DNA from: JBFLYZ01 sp040756415
Lineage (GTDB): Bacteria > Bacteroidota > Bacteroidia > JADZBD01
DNA: 45,242 bases
NCBI GenBank assembly: GCA_040756415.1
Contig: JBFLYZ010000026.1
Span: 1-45,242 of the forward strand
Reading direction: 5' to 3'
In this document: positions 33,000 to 40,797 of the stretch, piece by piece
How positions within the stretch are numbered: position 1 is the first letter of the stretch
Layout of the letters: each line of letters begins with the position of its first letter
Translations under genes and position numbers: made by a program
Notes under the pieces: model-generated
The model's database searches: none
The model's input: the letters and a program-made list of their open reading frames with translations, nothing else
Told to the model about the DNA's origin: nothing

Positions 33000-33665
33000 T
33001 TATTGTTTGACCAGGACAGCCGAGCAGGTGTCGTCAATTCCCGCACCGTTAAAGGAGTAATCCACCGTATAGTTCAGCCGGGTGATGGCGGTTGAAGTAC
33101 AAATGCCGCTGATACTTACAATGGTGCCGGGCTGTATCATGCCGGTGGGGTTCTGGGAGGGTAGGCTGAGCGATGTTCCGCTTACATCGGCAAACACGGA
33201 AACGGGACTGCCGAAGTTGTGCAGGTTCTGCAGGAACAGCCTGTTATCCGTCAGGCTCGATGCGATCACGTTGAGCGTATAGCTGAGCGTATCGTTGTTG
33301 GCGGGTATAGCGCTCACCACCGTGTCGCTTACCAGGTACGTGCCTTCGAGCAGGTAAGCGTGGTTGCTGATGACCACGGTACGGATGGCCGACCCCTCGT
33401 TGCCCGCATCATCGGCAGCGGTATAGGTCAGGTAATAGATCCCGGCCTGGGCGGTGTTCACGGCACCCTCTATCTCGATCCGGCCGGAGATATCGCCATC
33501 TTCCTGGTCCTGCGCGTAGGCGCCCTGCTCCTGGTAGGTGTCGCCCATAAAGAGGTACACGGTGCTGTTGCCCTTAAGCGTAATCACCGGGTCGTTCATA
33601 TCCTCCTTCCTGCAGGAAGAGGCTAAGGCCAGGGAAAAAAGCACTATGTAAACAGGGATCTTCAC
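33000..33665 (-). CDS. Lipoprotein with a DUF5011-type Ig-like domain
   Basis: The 221-residue protein begins with a lipoprotein signal (LALASSC, Cys about 18, then RKEDMNDP). Residues about 25-100 form an Ig-like DUF5011/HYR-type domain, with the landmarks DPVITLKGNSTVYLFMGDTY, DQEDGDIS and GIYYLTYTAADDAGNE. The remaining 120 residues are strand-rich without a family I recognise. DUF5011 domains are common in surface proteins of Bacteroidota and usually act as structural or adhesive modules. A -7 box ends 4 nt before the ATG, so the mRNA is almost leaderless. Confidence 0.85.
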   Translation of the reverse strand: MKIPVYIVLFSLALASSCRKEDMNDPVITLKGNSTVYLFMGDTYQEQGAYAQDQEDGDISGRIEIEGAVNTAQAGIYYLTYTAADDAGNEGSAIRTVVISNHAYLLEGTYLVSDTVVSAIPANNDTLSYTLNVIASSLTDNRLFLQNLHNFGSPVSVFADVSGTSLSLPSQNPTGMIQPGTIVSISGICTSTAITRLNYTVDYSFNGAGIDDTCSAVLVKQ

Positions 33666-33669
33666 TCAG

Positions 33670-33677
33670 CAAATATA
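33670..33677 (-). promoter_or_regulatory. -7 box for the DUF5011 lipoprotein
   Basis: TATATTTG on the minus strand, only 4 nt before the ATG at 33665; no clear -33 element. Confidence 0.45.
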
Positions 33678-33702
33678 GGCCATTAACGGCATGCCCTTTC
33701 TT

Positions 33703-34329
33703 TTATTGTTCGCATTCATTCAGTATCTGCCGGGCATGATGGAGAACGCTGAGCGGATCGAGGGGGCGCGACTCGCTGTACTCGCTTTCCGGCCTGTTGA
33801 TCTTGGTGGCGAAGCGGTACTCCGCGCTGTCGAGCAGGTAATAGAAGAAATAGCGCGTTTTGATCTCCTTTTCCTTGTCGGCCTGCGTAATGCCCTGCTG
33901 CTTTTGCTCTTCCTCGCTCAGGCAGGGATCGTAATTGAACCAGGTTTCCTTTGAAATAACGCCTACCAGGGTGTCGTTCTTCACATAAAAGATCTCCTCG
34001 GTAAGATAGGGCGAGCAATCACCGCAGGCGTAGCTGAATTTGATCAACTGGTTATCCTGGTAATATTTGTTTACCTCGCAGGCGGGCCCGTCAGCGCTGG
34101 TGAAGCAGTTTTCTACATAATAAGCCGCCTCAGGGTAATCTTCCTTAAGCCGGATATACCGGAGAATGTAATCCTTGTCCAGCCGCCTGGCCGCTACATA
34201 CAGCTTTTCCTGTTTACGGCTTTTCCTGACCGTATCCTGCGCGGGCGTTTCCGCCTTCGGCTCGGTTACACGGCCCGGTCCGCAGGCAGTTATATGCAGT
34301 ACGAGAACAATAAGGATCCGGTGCATCAT
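33703..34329 (-). CDS. Lipoprotein of unknown function
   Basis: The 208-residue protein starts with a short lipoprotein signal (LVLHITAC, Cys about 16). The mature part is hydrophilic and rich in Tyr, Glu and Lys, with four further cysteines (CFTSADGPAC, then CGDC), probably two disulfides, and a long C-terminal helix. I do not recognise the family. Two ATG codons lie side by side at 34329 and 34326; the -7 box TATCTTTG ends one base before the first, so the second may be used, or translation starts at the extreme 5' end of the mRNA. It is divergent from the coiled-coil gene at 34512. Confidence 0.75.
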   Translation of the reverse strand: MMHRILIVLVLHITACGPGRVTEPKAETPAQDTVRKSRKQEKLYVAARRLDKDYILRYIRLKEDYPEAAYYVENCFTSADGPACEVNKYYQDNQLIKFSYACGDCSPYLTEEIFYVKNDTLVGVISKETWFNYDPCLSEEEQKQQGITQADKEKEIKTRYFFYYLLDSAEYRFATKINRPESEYSESRPLDPLSVLHHARQILNECEQ

Positions 34330-34330
34330 T

Positions 34331-34338
34331 CAAAGATA
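34331..34338 (-). promoter_or_regulatory. -7 box for the lipoprotein at 33703-34329
   Basis: TATCTTTG on the minus strand ends one base before the first of two adjacent ATG codons. Confidence 0.45.
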
Positions 34339-34500
34339 TTCATAGTCCGCGATCGGGAATCAAATTCCCTAAAATGGAAGCGATGGGCTCCCACGGGCTT
34401 TCTTTCCGGCCTGAACCGCTTATAAAACAACAGCTTGCAGAACGGCAAATTTCGGGTATTTATTTTGCGGGGCGCTTATGCTGCGCCCTTTCTTAAAAAA

Positions 34501-34506
34501 AGGAGG
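34501..34506 (+). promoter_or_regulatory. Strong Shine-Dalgarno sequence
   Basis: AGGAGG, five bases before the ATG at 34512, in an A-rich context. Such perfect Shine-Dalgarno sites are rare in Bacteroidota and this is the only convincing one noticed in front of a start codon in this window. It fixes the start at 34512. Confidence 0.65.
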
Positions 34507-34511
34507 GTAAA

Positions 34512-35078
34512 ATGAGAACGATGGGATTGAAAGCGATCCTGGTTGCCGGAATGGCGGCCGTTTTCGCGGTTACGGGAACCTCTCCTTCTTTGGCCGCAGA
34601 CGGGTCTCCCAATAGCGAATCGATCAAGAAAGATATCGCCAATATTGAGCGGGACCGGGCAAAGATAGCGGAGCTGAAGCAGGAGAGAAAGGACCTCAAG
34701 CGCTCGGGTGACGACAATAAAATGTCGCTGGTCGAAAACAAGGTCGGGCTGAAGAAGGCGAAGGCTGACCTGAAAAAGGATAAATGTTATCTGAAAGCCG
34801 ACAAAAAAGCGCTTAAAGAGGACCATAAAATGGCCATTCGCGAAGCCAGGAAGGCCATACGCGAGGATAAGGCCGAACTCAGGGCCGCTAAGCGCGGAGC
34901 CGGCAAAGACGATAACCTGACGGCCCAGTACGAAAAACAGCTCGAGTACGATAAGATGCTGCTCGAGCGAAGCAAGGACGAAATGAAATCCGATATGGAG
35001 GACATACGCCAGCTCGTAAAGGACGCCAGGAGCGATGATGACGGATACCGTGTTATCAAAAGGCGAGGTAACAGGTAA
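34512..35078 (+). CDS. Secreted highly charged coiled-coil protein
   Basis: The 188-residue protein has a clear signal peptide (KAILVAGMAAVFAVTG...SLAA). The mature part is almost one continuous charged helix, very rich in Lys, Asp, Glu and Arg, with heptad-like repetition such as KKAKADLKKDKCYLKADKKALKED and IREARKAIREDKAELRAAKRG. It is therefore a periplasmic coiled-coil protein; no enzyme motif is present. It resembles small periplasmic chaperone-like or structural proteins only in composition. The signal peptide and the strong Shine-Dalgarno site look less like its Bacteroidota neighbours, so transfer from another phylum is possible. A strong terminator follows. Confidence 0.78.
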   Translation: MRTMGLKAILVAGMAAVFAVTGTSPSLAADGSPNSESIKKDIANIERDRAKIAELKQERKDLKRSGDDNKMSLVENKVGLKKAKADLKKDKCYLKADKKALKEDHKMAIREARKAIREDKAELRAAKRGAGKDDNLTAQYEKQLEYDKMLLERSKDEMKSDMEDIRQLVKDARSDDDGYRVIKRRGNR

Positions 35079-35095
35079 CCCGATTCGTGTTGTGG

Positions 35096-35130
35096 ATAAG
35101 CCGCCCCCGCTGAAAGCGGGGGCGGCTTAT
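35096..35130 (+). terminator. Strong intrinsic terminator after the coiled-coil gene
   Basis: A 16-bp perfect GC-rich stem (ATAAGCCGCCCCCGCT / AGCGGGGGCGGCTTAT) with a GAA loop is followed by TTTTG. It ends 7 bp before the -7 box of the next gene. Confidence 0.85.
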
Positions 35131-35136
35131 TTTGTG

Positions 35137-35144
35137 TATTTTCG
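35137..35144 (+). promoter_or_regulatory. -7 box for the GlmU-like gene
   Basis: TATTTTCG (one mismatch to TAnnTTTG) ends 4 nt before the ATG at 35149. The -33 region would fall in the terminator stem. Confidence 0.4.
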
Positions 35145-35148
35145 TCCT

Positions 35149-36330
35149 ATGAATTTTATCCTGTTCGATGACCGCAGGGAAGAGCTGCTCCCGCTCACCT
35201 TTACCCGCCCCGTGGCCGATATCCGCATCGGCATACTGACCATACGCGGGAAGTGGGAACAGTACCTGGGATGCAAGGTCTCGGTACTTACGGAAGAATA
35301 CCTGCAGGCCCGGTTCCCGGCCGAATTCACCATCGATGAGGACAATATATGGGTCAACGGCTCGGTTTGTCCCAATGCCAGGCTGGCTGAAGAGGTAAAG
35401 CAGTTGAAAAGCGGGCAGCAACTGGTTGCCGGGGATGTGCTGATCGCCCATAATACGGGCGACCAGAAGATGTTTCCGGGAACGGCACATGAATGTTCGG
35501 AGCGCTTTGAGAGCCATGCTCATGCCCTGCAGGTAAAGAACCTCTGGGATATTTTCTCCAGGAACGGGGAGGAGTTGCAGCGCGATTTTGAGCTGCTCAC
35601 CAAAGGCCGCAACTCGCATGCGCTCAGCAAGAGCAACCGGCTCATCAACCCGGATAATATTTTTGTGGAGGAAGGCGCCAGGGTGGAATGCGCCATCCTG
35701 AACGCCTCATCGGGACCCATCTATATAGGCAGGGATGCCGAGATCATGGAGGGCAGCATGGTGCGCGGCCCCTTCGCCCTGTGCGGGCATTCGGCCCTGA
35801 AGCTGGGCGCCAAGATATACGGCCCCACCACCATAGGCCCGCACAGTAAAGTAGGAGGGGAGGTGAATAATTCCGTCATCTTCGGGTACAGCAACAAGGC
35901 CCATGACGGATTCCTGGGCAATTCCGTTATAGGCGAGTGGTGCAACATAGGTGCCGACAGCAACAACTCCAACCTGAAGAACAATTACGCGGAGGTGAAA
36001 CTCTGGAGCTATAAGAGCCAGCGCTTCGAGAATACCGGGTTAACCTTTTGCGGCCTGATCATGGCCGATCACAGCAAGTGCGGCATCAACACCATGTTCA
36101 ATACCGGTACGGTGGTGGGGGTAAGCGCCAATATTTTCGGGGCAGGATTCCCGCGTAACTTTATTGCCGATTTCAGTTGGGGCGGTGCCGCGGGATTTTC
36201 GACCTATAAATTGAAAGAAGCCTTTGAAACCGCGGAACGTGTTATGAGCAGAAGGAATATTCCTTTTACTGACGCGGACAAGGCCATTCTCACCAGGGTT
36301 TTTGAGCAAACCGAGAAATTCAGAAAATAG
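35149..36330 (+). CDS. GlmU-like sugar nucleotidyltransferase / acyltransferase family protein
   Basis: The 393-residue protein begins FILFDDRREELLPLTFTRPVADIRIG, the hallmark of the Bacteroidota GlmU-related family. A nucleotidyltransferase-like N-terminal half is followed by a left-handed beta-helix of hexapeptide repeats (about residues 185-350, for example GPIYIGRDAEIMEGSMVRGPFALCGHSALKLGAKIYG). The likely role is activation or acetylation of a sugar phosphate for cell-envelope polysaccharides, but the exact sugar is unknown. An open frame extends upstream to 35035, but it runs through the preceding gene's 3' end and the terminator; the ATG at 35149 begins the conserved domain. It abuts the AraC-type gene without spacing. 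Confidence 0.88.
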   Translation: MNFILFDDRREELLPLTFTRPVADIRIGILTIRGKWEQYLGCKVSVLTEEYLQARFPAEFTIDEDNIWVNGSVCPNARLAEEVKQLKSGQQLVAGDVLIAHNTGDQKMFPGTAHECSERFESHAHALQVKNLWDIFSRNGEELQRDFELLTKGRNSHALSKSNRLINPDNIFVEEGARVECAILNASSGPIYIGRDAEIMEGSMVRGPFALCGHSALKLGAKIYGPTTIGPHSKVGGEVNNSVIFGYSNKAHDGFLGNSVIGEWCNIGADSNNSNLKNNYAEVKLWSYKSQRFENTGLTFCGLIMADHSKCGINTMFNTGTVVGVSANIFGAGFPRNFIADFSWGGAAGFSTYKLKEAFETAERVMSRRNIPFTDADKAILTRVFEQTEKFRK

Positions 36331-36753
36331 ATGATTTCTGAAAAGCAGCAACCGGTTTTCCGTATCGTCAAATCCAAACTGTTCATTGACGAGAATCATG
36401 CGAGCGCCATTAAGCTGAATGAGATCTCCCGCCAGGCGCACTTCTCGCTGTATCATTACATACGCCTCTTCAAAGTGATCTATGGCATAACGCCCCACCA
36501 GTATTTAAAAGAGAAGCGGATAGAAAAGGCAAAGCTCCTGCTTGCGCAAAGCGAATTGAGCATATCGGATATCTGTTATTCGGTCGGCTTTGAAAGCGTA
36601 AGCTCTTTCACTACTCTTTTTAAGGCGGTTACCGGCCTTAACCCGCGAAGGTACCGCCAGAATCACCTGGAAAAGGAACAGAAAATAGCCGAGCAGCCCC
36701 TTGTGGCTATACCCGGCTGCATGGCCGAAAAATACGGCCTCAAGGCAGGTTAG
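36331..36753 (+). CDS. AraC-family regulator consisting only of the DNA-binding domain
   Basis: The 140-residue protein is an AraC/XylS-type double helix-turn-helix: the first at about residues 27-60 (IKLNEISRQAHFSLYHYIRLFKVIYGITPHQYL) and the second at about 65-112 (LLLAQSELSISDICYSVGFESVSSFTTLFKAVTGLNPRRY). There is no N-terminal ligand-binding domain, only about 26 extra residues, and a short C-terminal tail. It starts immediately after the stop of the GlmU-like gene (TAG-ATG), so it is translationally coupled. The VOC and DUF1801 genes follow on the same strand, a grouping often seen with such small AraC proteins. Confidence 0.92.
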   Translation: MISEKQQPVFRIVKSKLFIDENHASAIKLNEISRQAHFSLYHYIRLFKVIYGITPHQYLKEKRIEKAKLLLAQSELSISDICYSVGFESVSSFTTLFKAVTGLNPRRYRQNHLEKEQKIAEQPLVAIPGCMAEKYGLKAG

Positions 36754-36811
36754 CAATTTTCAAGAAGTCTTGTTTCCTTCCCTGCATTATGTTCGCGGAA
36801 AAATATACGCC

Positions 36812-37234
36812 ATGATCACACGAATGTCCCACACTACGATCTATGTCCTGGACCAGGATGTAGCTTATGATTTTTATGTCAACAAGCTCGGATTTACCGT
36901 GCATACCGATGCCAAAATGGGCGAGTTCCGCTGGCTGACCGTTTGTCCCAAAGGCCAGCCCGACCTGGAGATCGTGCTGATGCCCATCGGCCTCGATATG
37001 GGCGGCAGCGGTGATCCCGAGGTCAAAACCATGATGAAAAAGCTGCTTGAAAAAGGAGCGCTCGGCTCGGGCGTGTTCGATACGCCCAACCTGGAGGCCA
37101 CCTACCAGGAGCTGAAGGCAAAGGGGGTGGAGTTCCTTTCTGCGCCCGAGCAGAAATTTTACGGAAAAGAAGCTATCTTTAAGGACCCTTTCGGCAACTT
37201 CTTCTCCCTGGGAGAAAAGCCGGAAGCTAAATAA
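36812..37234 (+). CDS. VOC (glyoxalase/dioxygenase) family protein
   Basis: The protein has 140 residues from the ATG at 36812 (an alternative ATG lies 12 bp later). It has two beta-alpha-beta-beta-beta units of the vicinal-oxygen-chelate fold: TTIYVLDQDVAYDFYVNKLGF, then LEIVLMP, and in the second half EATYQELKAKGVEFLSAP and IFKDPFGNFFSLGE. The candidate metal ligands are the His after the start (SHTTI), Glu in LEIVL and the last Glu. The substrate is unknown; members include glyoxalases, fosfomycin-resistance proteins and dioxygenases. It lies between the AraC-type regulator and the DUF1801 gene. Confidence 0.88.
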   Translation: MITRMSHTTIYVLDQDVAYDFYVNKLGFTVHTDAKMGEFRWLTVCPKGQPDLEIVLMPIGLDMGGSGDPEVKTMMKKLLEKGALGSGVFDTPNLEATYQELKAKGVEFLSAPEQKFYGKEAIFKDPFGNFFSLGEKPEAK

Positions 37235-37248
37235 GAACTCAACAACCT

Positions 37249-37345
37249 CTAACATCTAATATCCAACATCCAATATCCAATATCCAACATCCAACATCCA
37301 ACATCCAACATCCAACATCCAACATCCAACATCCGATATCCAACC
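37249..37345 (+). repeat. 7-bp tandem array directly in front of the DUF1801 gene
   Basis: About 14 heptads run from 37249 to the base before the ATG at 37346: CTAACAT, CTAATAT, CCAACAT, CCAATAT, CCAATAT, then seven perfect CCAACAT (37284-37332), then CCGATAT and CCAACC. Seven is not a multiple of three and the array is in the untranslated region, so copy-number changes would alter spacing rather than protein sequence. Confidence 0.95.
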
Positions 37346-37966
37346 ATGGGCAAAAAAGACAAACGCATCGATGCCTACATCGCCAAGGCCCGGCCTTTCG
37401 CGCAGCCTATCCTTAAAAAGCTTCGCGCGCTTATTCACAAAGGCAATCCCGGGGTGGAAGAGACCATCAAATGGGGAATGCCTTCTTTCGAGTACAAGGG
37501 GCCTTTCTGCAGCTTTGCCTCGTTCAGTCAGCATGCCGTGTTCGGCTTCTGGAAATATAAGCTCATAAAGGATCCCAAAGGCTACCTGCAGGAAATAAGG
37601 AATAAGGGTGGCGATGCCATGGGCAACCTGGGCCGCATCACCGATATCAGCGACCTTCCCCCGGATAAGGTGATCATCGATTTCGTTAAACAGGCCAAAA
37701 AGCTCAACGATGAGGGAATAAAAGTGCCTGCAAGGCCCCAAAAGCCCAAGGCCGAGCTGGTCATACCCGAATATTTCATGCGTGCCCTGCGGTCGAACAA
37801 AAAAGCCCTGGCCGTGTGGGAAAAAGCATCCTATTCCTTCAAAAAAGAATACCTCATGTGGATCACTGAGGCCAAGACCGAAGCGACCCGCGAGAAGCGT
37901 ATCGAAACCATGCTGGAGTGGATGGCAGAAGGCAAGGGCCGTAACTGGAAGTACGAGCGCAAATAG
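37346..37966 (+). CDS. DUF1801 / YdeI-OmdA family protein
   Basis: The 206-residue protein has an N-terminal DUF1801 (YdhG-like) domain (about residues 1-125: IDAYIAKARPFAQPILKKLRALIH, ETIKWGMPSFEYKG) and a C-terminal OmdA-type domain (about 135-205: VIPEYFMRALRSNKKALAVWEKASYSFKKEYLMWITEAKTEATREKRIETMLEWMAEGK). The second domain is found in bacteriocin-protection and stress proteins; the biochemical role is not established. It begins right after the 7-bp repeat array, so its translation start is separated from the VOC stop by 111 bp of repeats and little else. Together with the AraC and VOC genes it may form one small regulated unit. Confidence 0.9.
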   Translation: MGKKDKRIDAYIAKARPFAQPILKKLRALIHKGNPGVEETIKWGMPSFEYKGPFCSFASFSQHAVFGFWKYKLIKDPKGYLQEIRNKGGDAMGNLGRITDISDLPPDKVIIDFVKQAKKLNDEGIKVPARPQKPKAELVIPEYFMRALRSNKKALAVWEKASYSFKKEYLMWITEAKTEATREKRIETMLEWMAEGKGRNWKYERK

Positions 37967-38072
37967 TCCACGCGCGTTGGCCGTTCAGGCCGGGTTTAGC
38001 GCCTTTTATCTTTTCCGTCTACCTCAAAACCTTCTTTTATCGAAAAGGGCAGGAATTTTGCGGGTTTTTGAG

Positions 38073-38080
38073 TAGTTTTG
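38073..38080 (+). promoter_or_regulatory. -7 box upstream of lon
   Basis: TAGTTTTG, a perfect match to TAnnTTTG, about 70 nt before the lon ATG at 38150. No TTG lies at the usual distance. The 183-bp gap 37967-38149 holds nothing else recognisable. Confidence 0.45.
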
Positions 38081-38149
38081 TATGAGACAGAATGTCACTG
38101 CAGCGCATGTGGCACAGGTATTGACCTTCAATCACGCAAATACCTCTTT

Positions 38150-40618
38150 ATGAACGAGAAATTTGACCTGGATCCCCTGGGATTACAGAATATACCGGAA
38201 GATGAAACTGACTTTATACCGCTCCTGACCTCGGAAGAGGAGGACCAGTTAAACTCAGAACAGACCCCCGAAACGCTGCCATTATTGCCGCTTCGCAATA
38301 CCGTATTATTCCCCGGGGTGGTCATCCCCATTACCGTAGGCCGTGAAAAATCGGTGAAGCTGATCAAGGAGGCCAATAAGGGGAACAAGACCATTGGTGT
38401 GGTCTCCCAGAAAAGCGATAAGGTGGAGGATCCCGGCTTCGATGACCTGAACAAGATAGGCACCATTGCCCAGATCATGCGCATGCTGCGCATGCCCGAT
38501 GGCAACACCACCGTGATCATACAGGGCAAGAAGCGCTTTGAGCTCAAAGAGCTGCTGCAGACCGAGCCCTTCATGGTGGCCCGTATCTTGCCCTTTAACG
38601 ATATAAAGCCCGAAAAAGGGGACAAGGAGTTCGAGGCCCTGGTGGCGTCCATCAAGGAGATATCGCTGCAGATCATCAAATACTCACCGCATATTCCGCA
38701 GGAGGCGGGCTTCGCCATCAAGAACATCGAGAGCCCTTCTTTCCTGATCAATTTCGTTTCATCGAACATGAATGTGGCCACGGCCGAGAAGCAGCGCGTG
38801 CTCGAGATCGCTGGCCTGAAGCAGCGCGCCACCGAGGTGCTGGCCCTGCTTACGCGCGAGATGCAGATGCTGGAGCTCAAGAACCAGATACAGAACAAGG
38901 TGAAGACCGACCTCGACAAGCAGCAGCGCGAGTATTTCCTGCACCAGCAGATCAAAACCATACAGGAAGAGCTGGGCGGCAACAGCTTCGAGCAGGATAT
39001 AGAAGAGCTCAAGCAGCGGGCCAGGGAAAAGAAATGGAGCAAGGCGGTGGCTGATGCTTTCGAGAAAGAGATCAAGAAGCTGGAGCGCATGAATCCCAAT
39101 GCGGCCGAGTATTCCGTGCAGACCAATTACCTGGAGCTGCTCCTCGACCTGCCCTGGGAGACCTATACCAGCGATAAGTTCGACCTGAAGAACGCCAAGA
39201 AGATACTGGAGCGCGATCATTACGGGCTGGAGAAGGTGAAGGAAAGGATACTGGAGCACCTGGCCGTGATCAAGCTCAAAGGCAATATGAAGGCGCCCAT
39301 CCTTTGTCTCTACGGCCCTCCCGGTGTGGGTAAAACATCGCTGGGAAAATCCATTGCCGAGGCGCTGGGAAGAAAATACGTGCGCATGAGCCTTGGCGGA
39401 CTGAAAGACGAAAGCGAGATACGCGGGCACCGCAAAACCTACATTGGCGCCATGCCGGGCCGCATCCTGCAGAACCTGAAGAAGGCCGGCTCGTCCAACC
39501 CGGTGTTTGTGCTGGACGAGATCGATAAAGTGGGCAACGATTACCATGGCGATCCCTCATCCGCCCTGCTCGAGGTGCTGGACCCCGAGCAGAACAGCAC
39601 CTTCTACGATAATTACGTGGAGCTCGACTACGACCTGAGCAAGGTCATGTTCATCGCTACGGCCAATACCCTCAGCTCCATACAGCCCGCCCTGCGCGAC
39701 CGGATGGAGATCATTGAAGTGACCGGCTATACGGTAGAGGAGAAGATCGAGATCGCCAAGCGCCACCTTATACCCAAGCAGTTGGAAGAGCATGGAGTGA
39801 AGCCGCGGCAGATCAACCTTACCGATAGGGCCATTGAATACCTGATCGAGAACTATACCCGCGAATCGGGCGTGCGCGGACTGGAGAAGACCATTGCCAA
39901 GCTGATCCGGAATGCCGCCAAGAGCATAGCCATGAAGGAGAAATACAAGATCACCCCCGATGAAAAGGAGCTGAACAAGATACTGGGCCCCACCCACGAG
40001 AAAGATAAATACCAGGGCAACGATGTGGCGGGTGTGGTCACCGGCCTGGCCTGGACACCGGTAGGTGGCGACATACTCTTCATCGAGACCAGCCTTTCGC
40101 GCGGAACGGGCGGCAAGCTCACCCTTACGGGCAACCTGGGCGATGTGATGAAGGAGTCGGCCACCCTCGCGCTCGAATACCTCAAGGCGCACAGCGAGCT
40201 GCTGGGCATCAACCACGAGGTGTTCGATAAATGGAACATACATTTACACGTGCCGGAAGGGTCAACGCCCAAGGACGGGCCCTCGGCCGGCATTGCCATG
40301 CTCACGGCCATCGCATCGGCCTTTACCCAGCGCAAGGTTAAAAAGAACCTGGCCATGACAGGCGAGATCACCCTGCGCGGGCGCGTGCTGGCCGTAGGCG
40401 GCATCAAGGAAAAGATACTGGCCGCCAAGCGGGCCGGCATCAGGGAGATCATCCTCTCGGCCGATAACAGGCGCGATGTGGAAGAGATCAAGGGCGAGTA
40501 CCTGAAGGGCCTCACCTTCCATTACGTTGAAAAAATGAGCGAGGTGATCGATTACGCCCTGCTTCGCGAAAAAGTGAAGAACCCCCTGGTGATCGAGATC
40601 AAGGAAAAGGCGGCTTAA
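38150..40618 (+). CDS. lon: ATP-dependent protease Lon
   Basis: The 822-residue protein has the LON substrate-binding domain (from LPLLPLRNTVLFPGVVIPITVGREKS), a long coiled-coil linker (REYFLHQQIKTIQEELGG), the AAA+ ATPase with Walker A GPPGVGKT (residues 389-396) and the Walker B VLDEIDK, and the C-terminal protease domain with catalytic Ser712 (PKDGPSAG) and Lys755 (GGIKEKIL). All functional residues are present. Lon degrades misfolded and regulatory proteins in the cytosol. A longer frame starts at 38078 but runs through the -7 box; the ATG at 38150 begins the domain that starts NEKFDLDP and is chosen. No heat-shock element can be recognised. Confidence 0.97.
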   Translation: MNEKFDLDPLGLQNIPEDETDFIPLLTSEEEDQLNSEQTPETLPLLPLRNTVLFPGVVIPITVGREKSVKLIKEANKGNKTIGVVSQKSDKVEDPGFDDLNKIGTIAQIMRMLRMPDGNTTVIIQGKKRFELKELLQTEPFMVARILPFNDIKPEKGDKEFEALVASIKEISLQIIKYSPHIPQEAGFAIKNIESPSFLINFVSSNMNVATAEKQRVLEIAGLKQRATEVLALLTREMQMLELKNQIQNKVKTDLDKQQREYFLHQQIKTIQEELGGNSFEQDIEELKQRAREKKWSKAVADAFEKEIKKLERMNPNAAEYSVQTNYLELLLDLPWETYTSDKFDLKNAKKILERDHYGLEKVKERILEHLAVIKLKGNMKAPILCLYGPPGVGKTSLGKSIAEALGRKYVRMSLGGLKDESEIRGHRKTYIGAMPGRILQNLKKAGSSNPVFVLDEIDKVGNDYHGDPSSALLEVLDPEQNSTFYDNYVELDYDLSKVMFIATANTLSSIQPALRDRMEIIEVTGYTVEEKIEIAKRHLIPKQLEEHGVKPRQINLTDRAIEYLIENYTRESGVRGLEKTIAKLIRNAAKSIAMKEKYKITPDEKELNKILGPTHEKDKYQGNDVAGVVTGLAWTPVGGDILFIETSLSRGTGGKLTLTGNLGDVMKESATLALEYLKAHSELLGINHEVFDKWNIHLHVPEGSTPKDGPSAGIAMLTAIASAFTQRKVKKNLAMTGEITLRGRVLAVGGIKEKILAAKRAGIREIILSADNRRDVEEIKGEYLKGLTFHYVEKMSEVIDYALLREKVKNPLVIEIKEKAA

Positions 40619-40635
40619 AGAATCGGCTTTCCCGC

Positions 40636-40670
40636 TACTGTTTACTGTTTTCTGATAGCCGGTTTCTGAT
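40636..40670 (+). repeat. Degenerate 7-bp periodicity between lon and the TPR gene
   Basis: TACTGTT, TACTGTT, TTCTGAT, AGCCGGT, TTCTGAT follow each other at a 7-bp period. It is short and imperfect. The rest of the 179-bp gap 40619-40797 is pyrimidine-rich and shows no gene. Confidence 0.35.
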
Positions 40671-40797
40671 TCTTCTTTCCTGCACTTCTTTTACTCCTGC
40701 TTTCCTTAATTTCTGTCCCACCCGCAGGCTGGAATTGCCCACAGGCAATTTCTTAACGCCCGGCTCTCCCTATTTGCTTTTTTCGGATATTTGCGGT

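Noticed and set aside
37249..37345. CRISPR array
   Set aside because: The unit is 7 bp with no spacers, and no cas gene is present; it is a simple tandem repeat.
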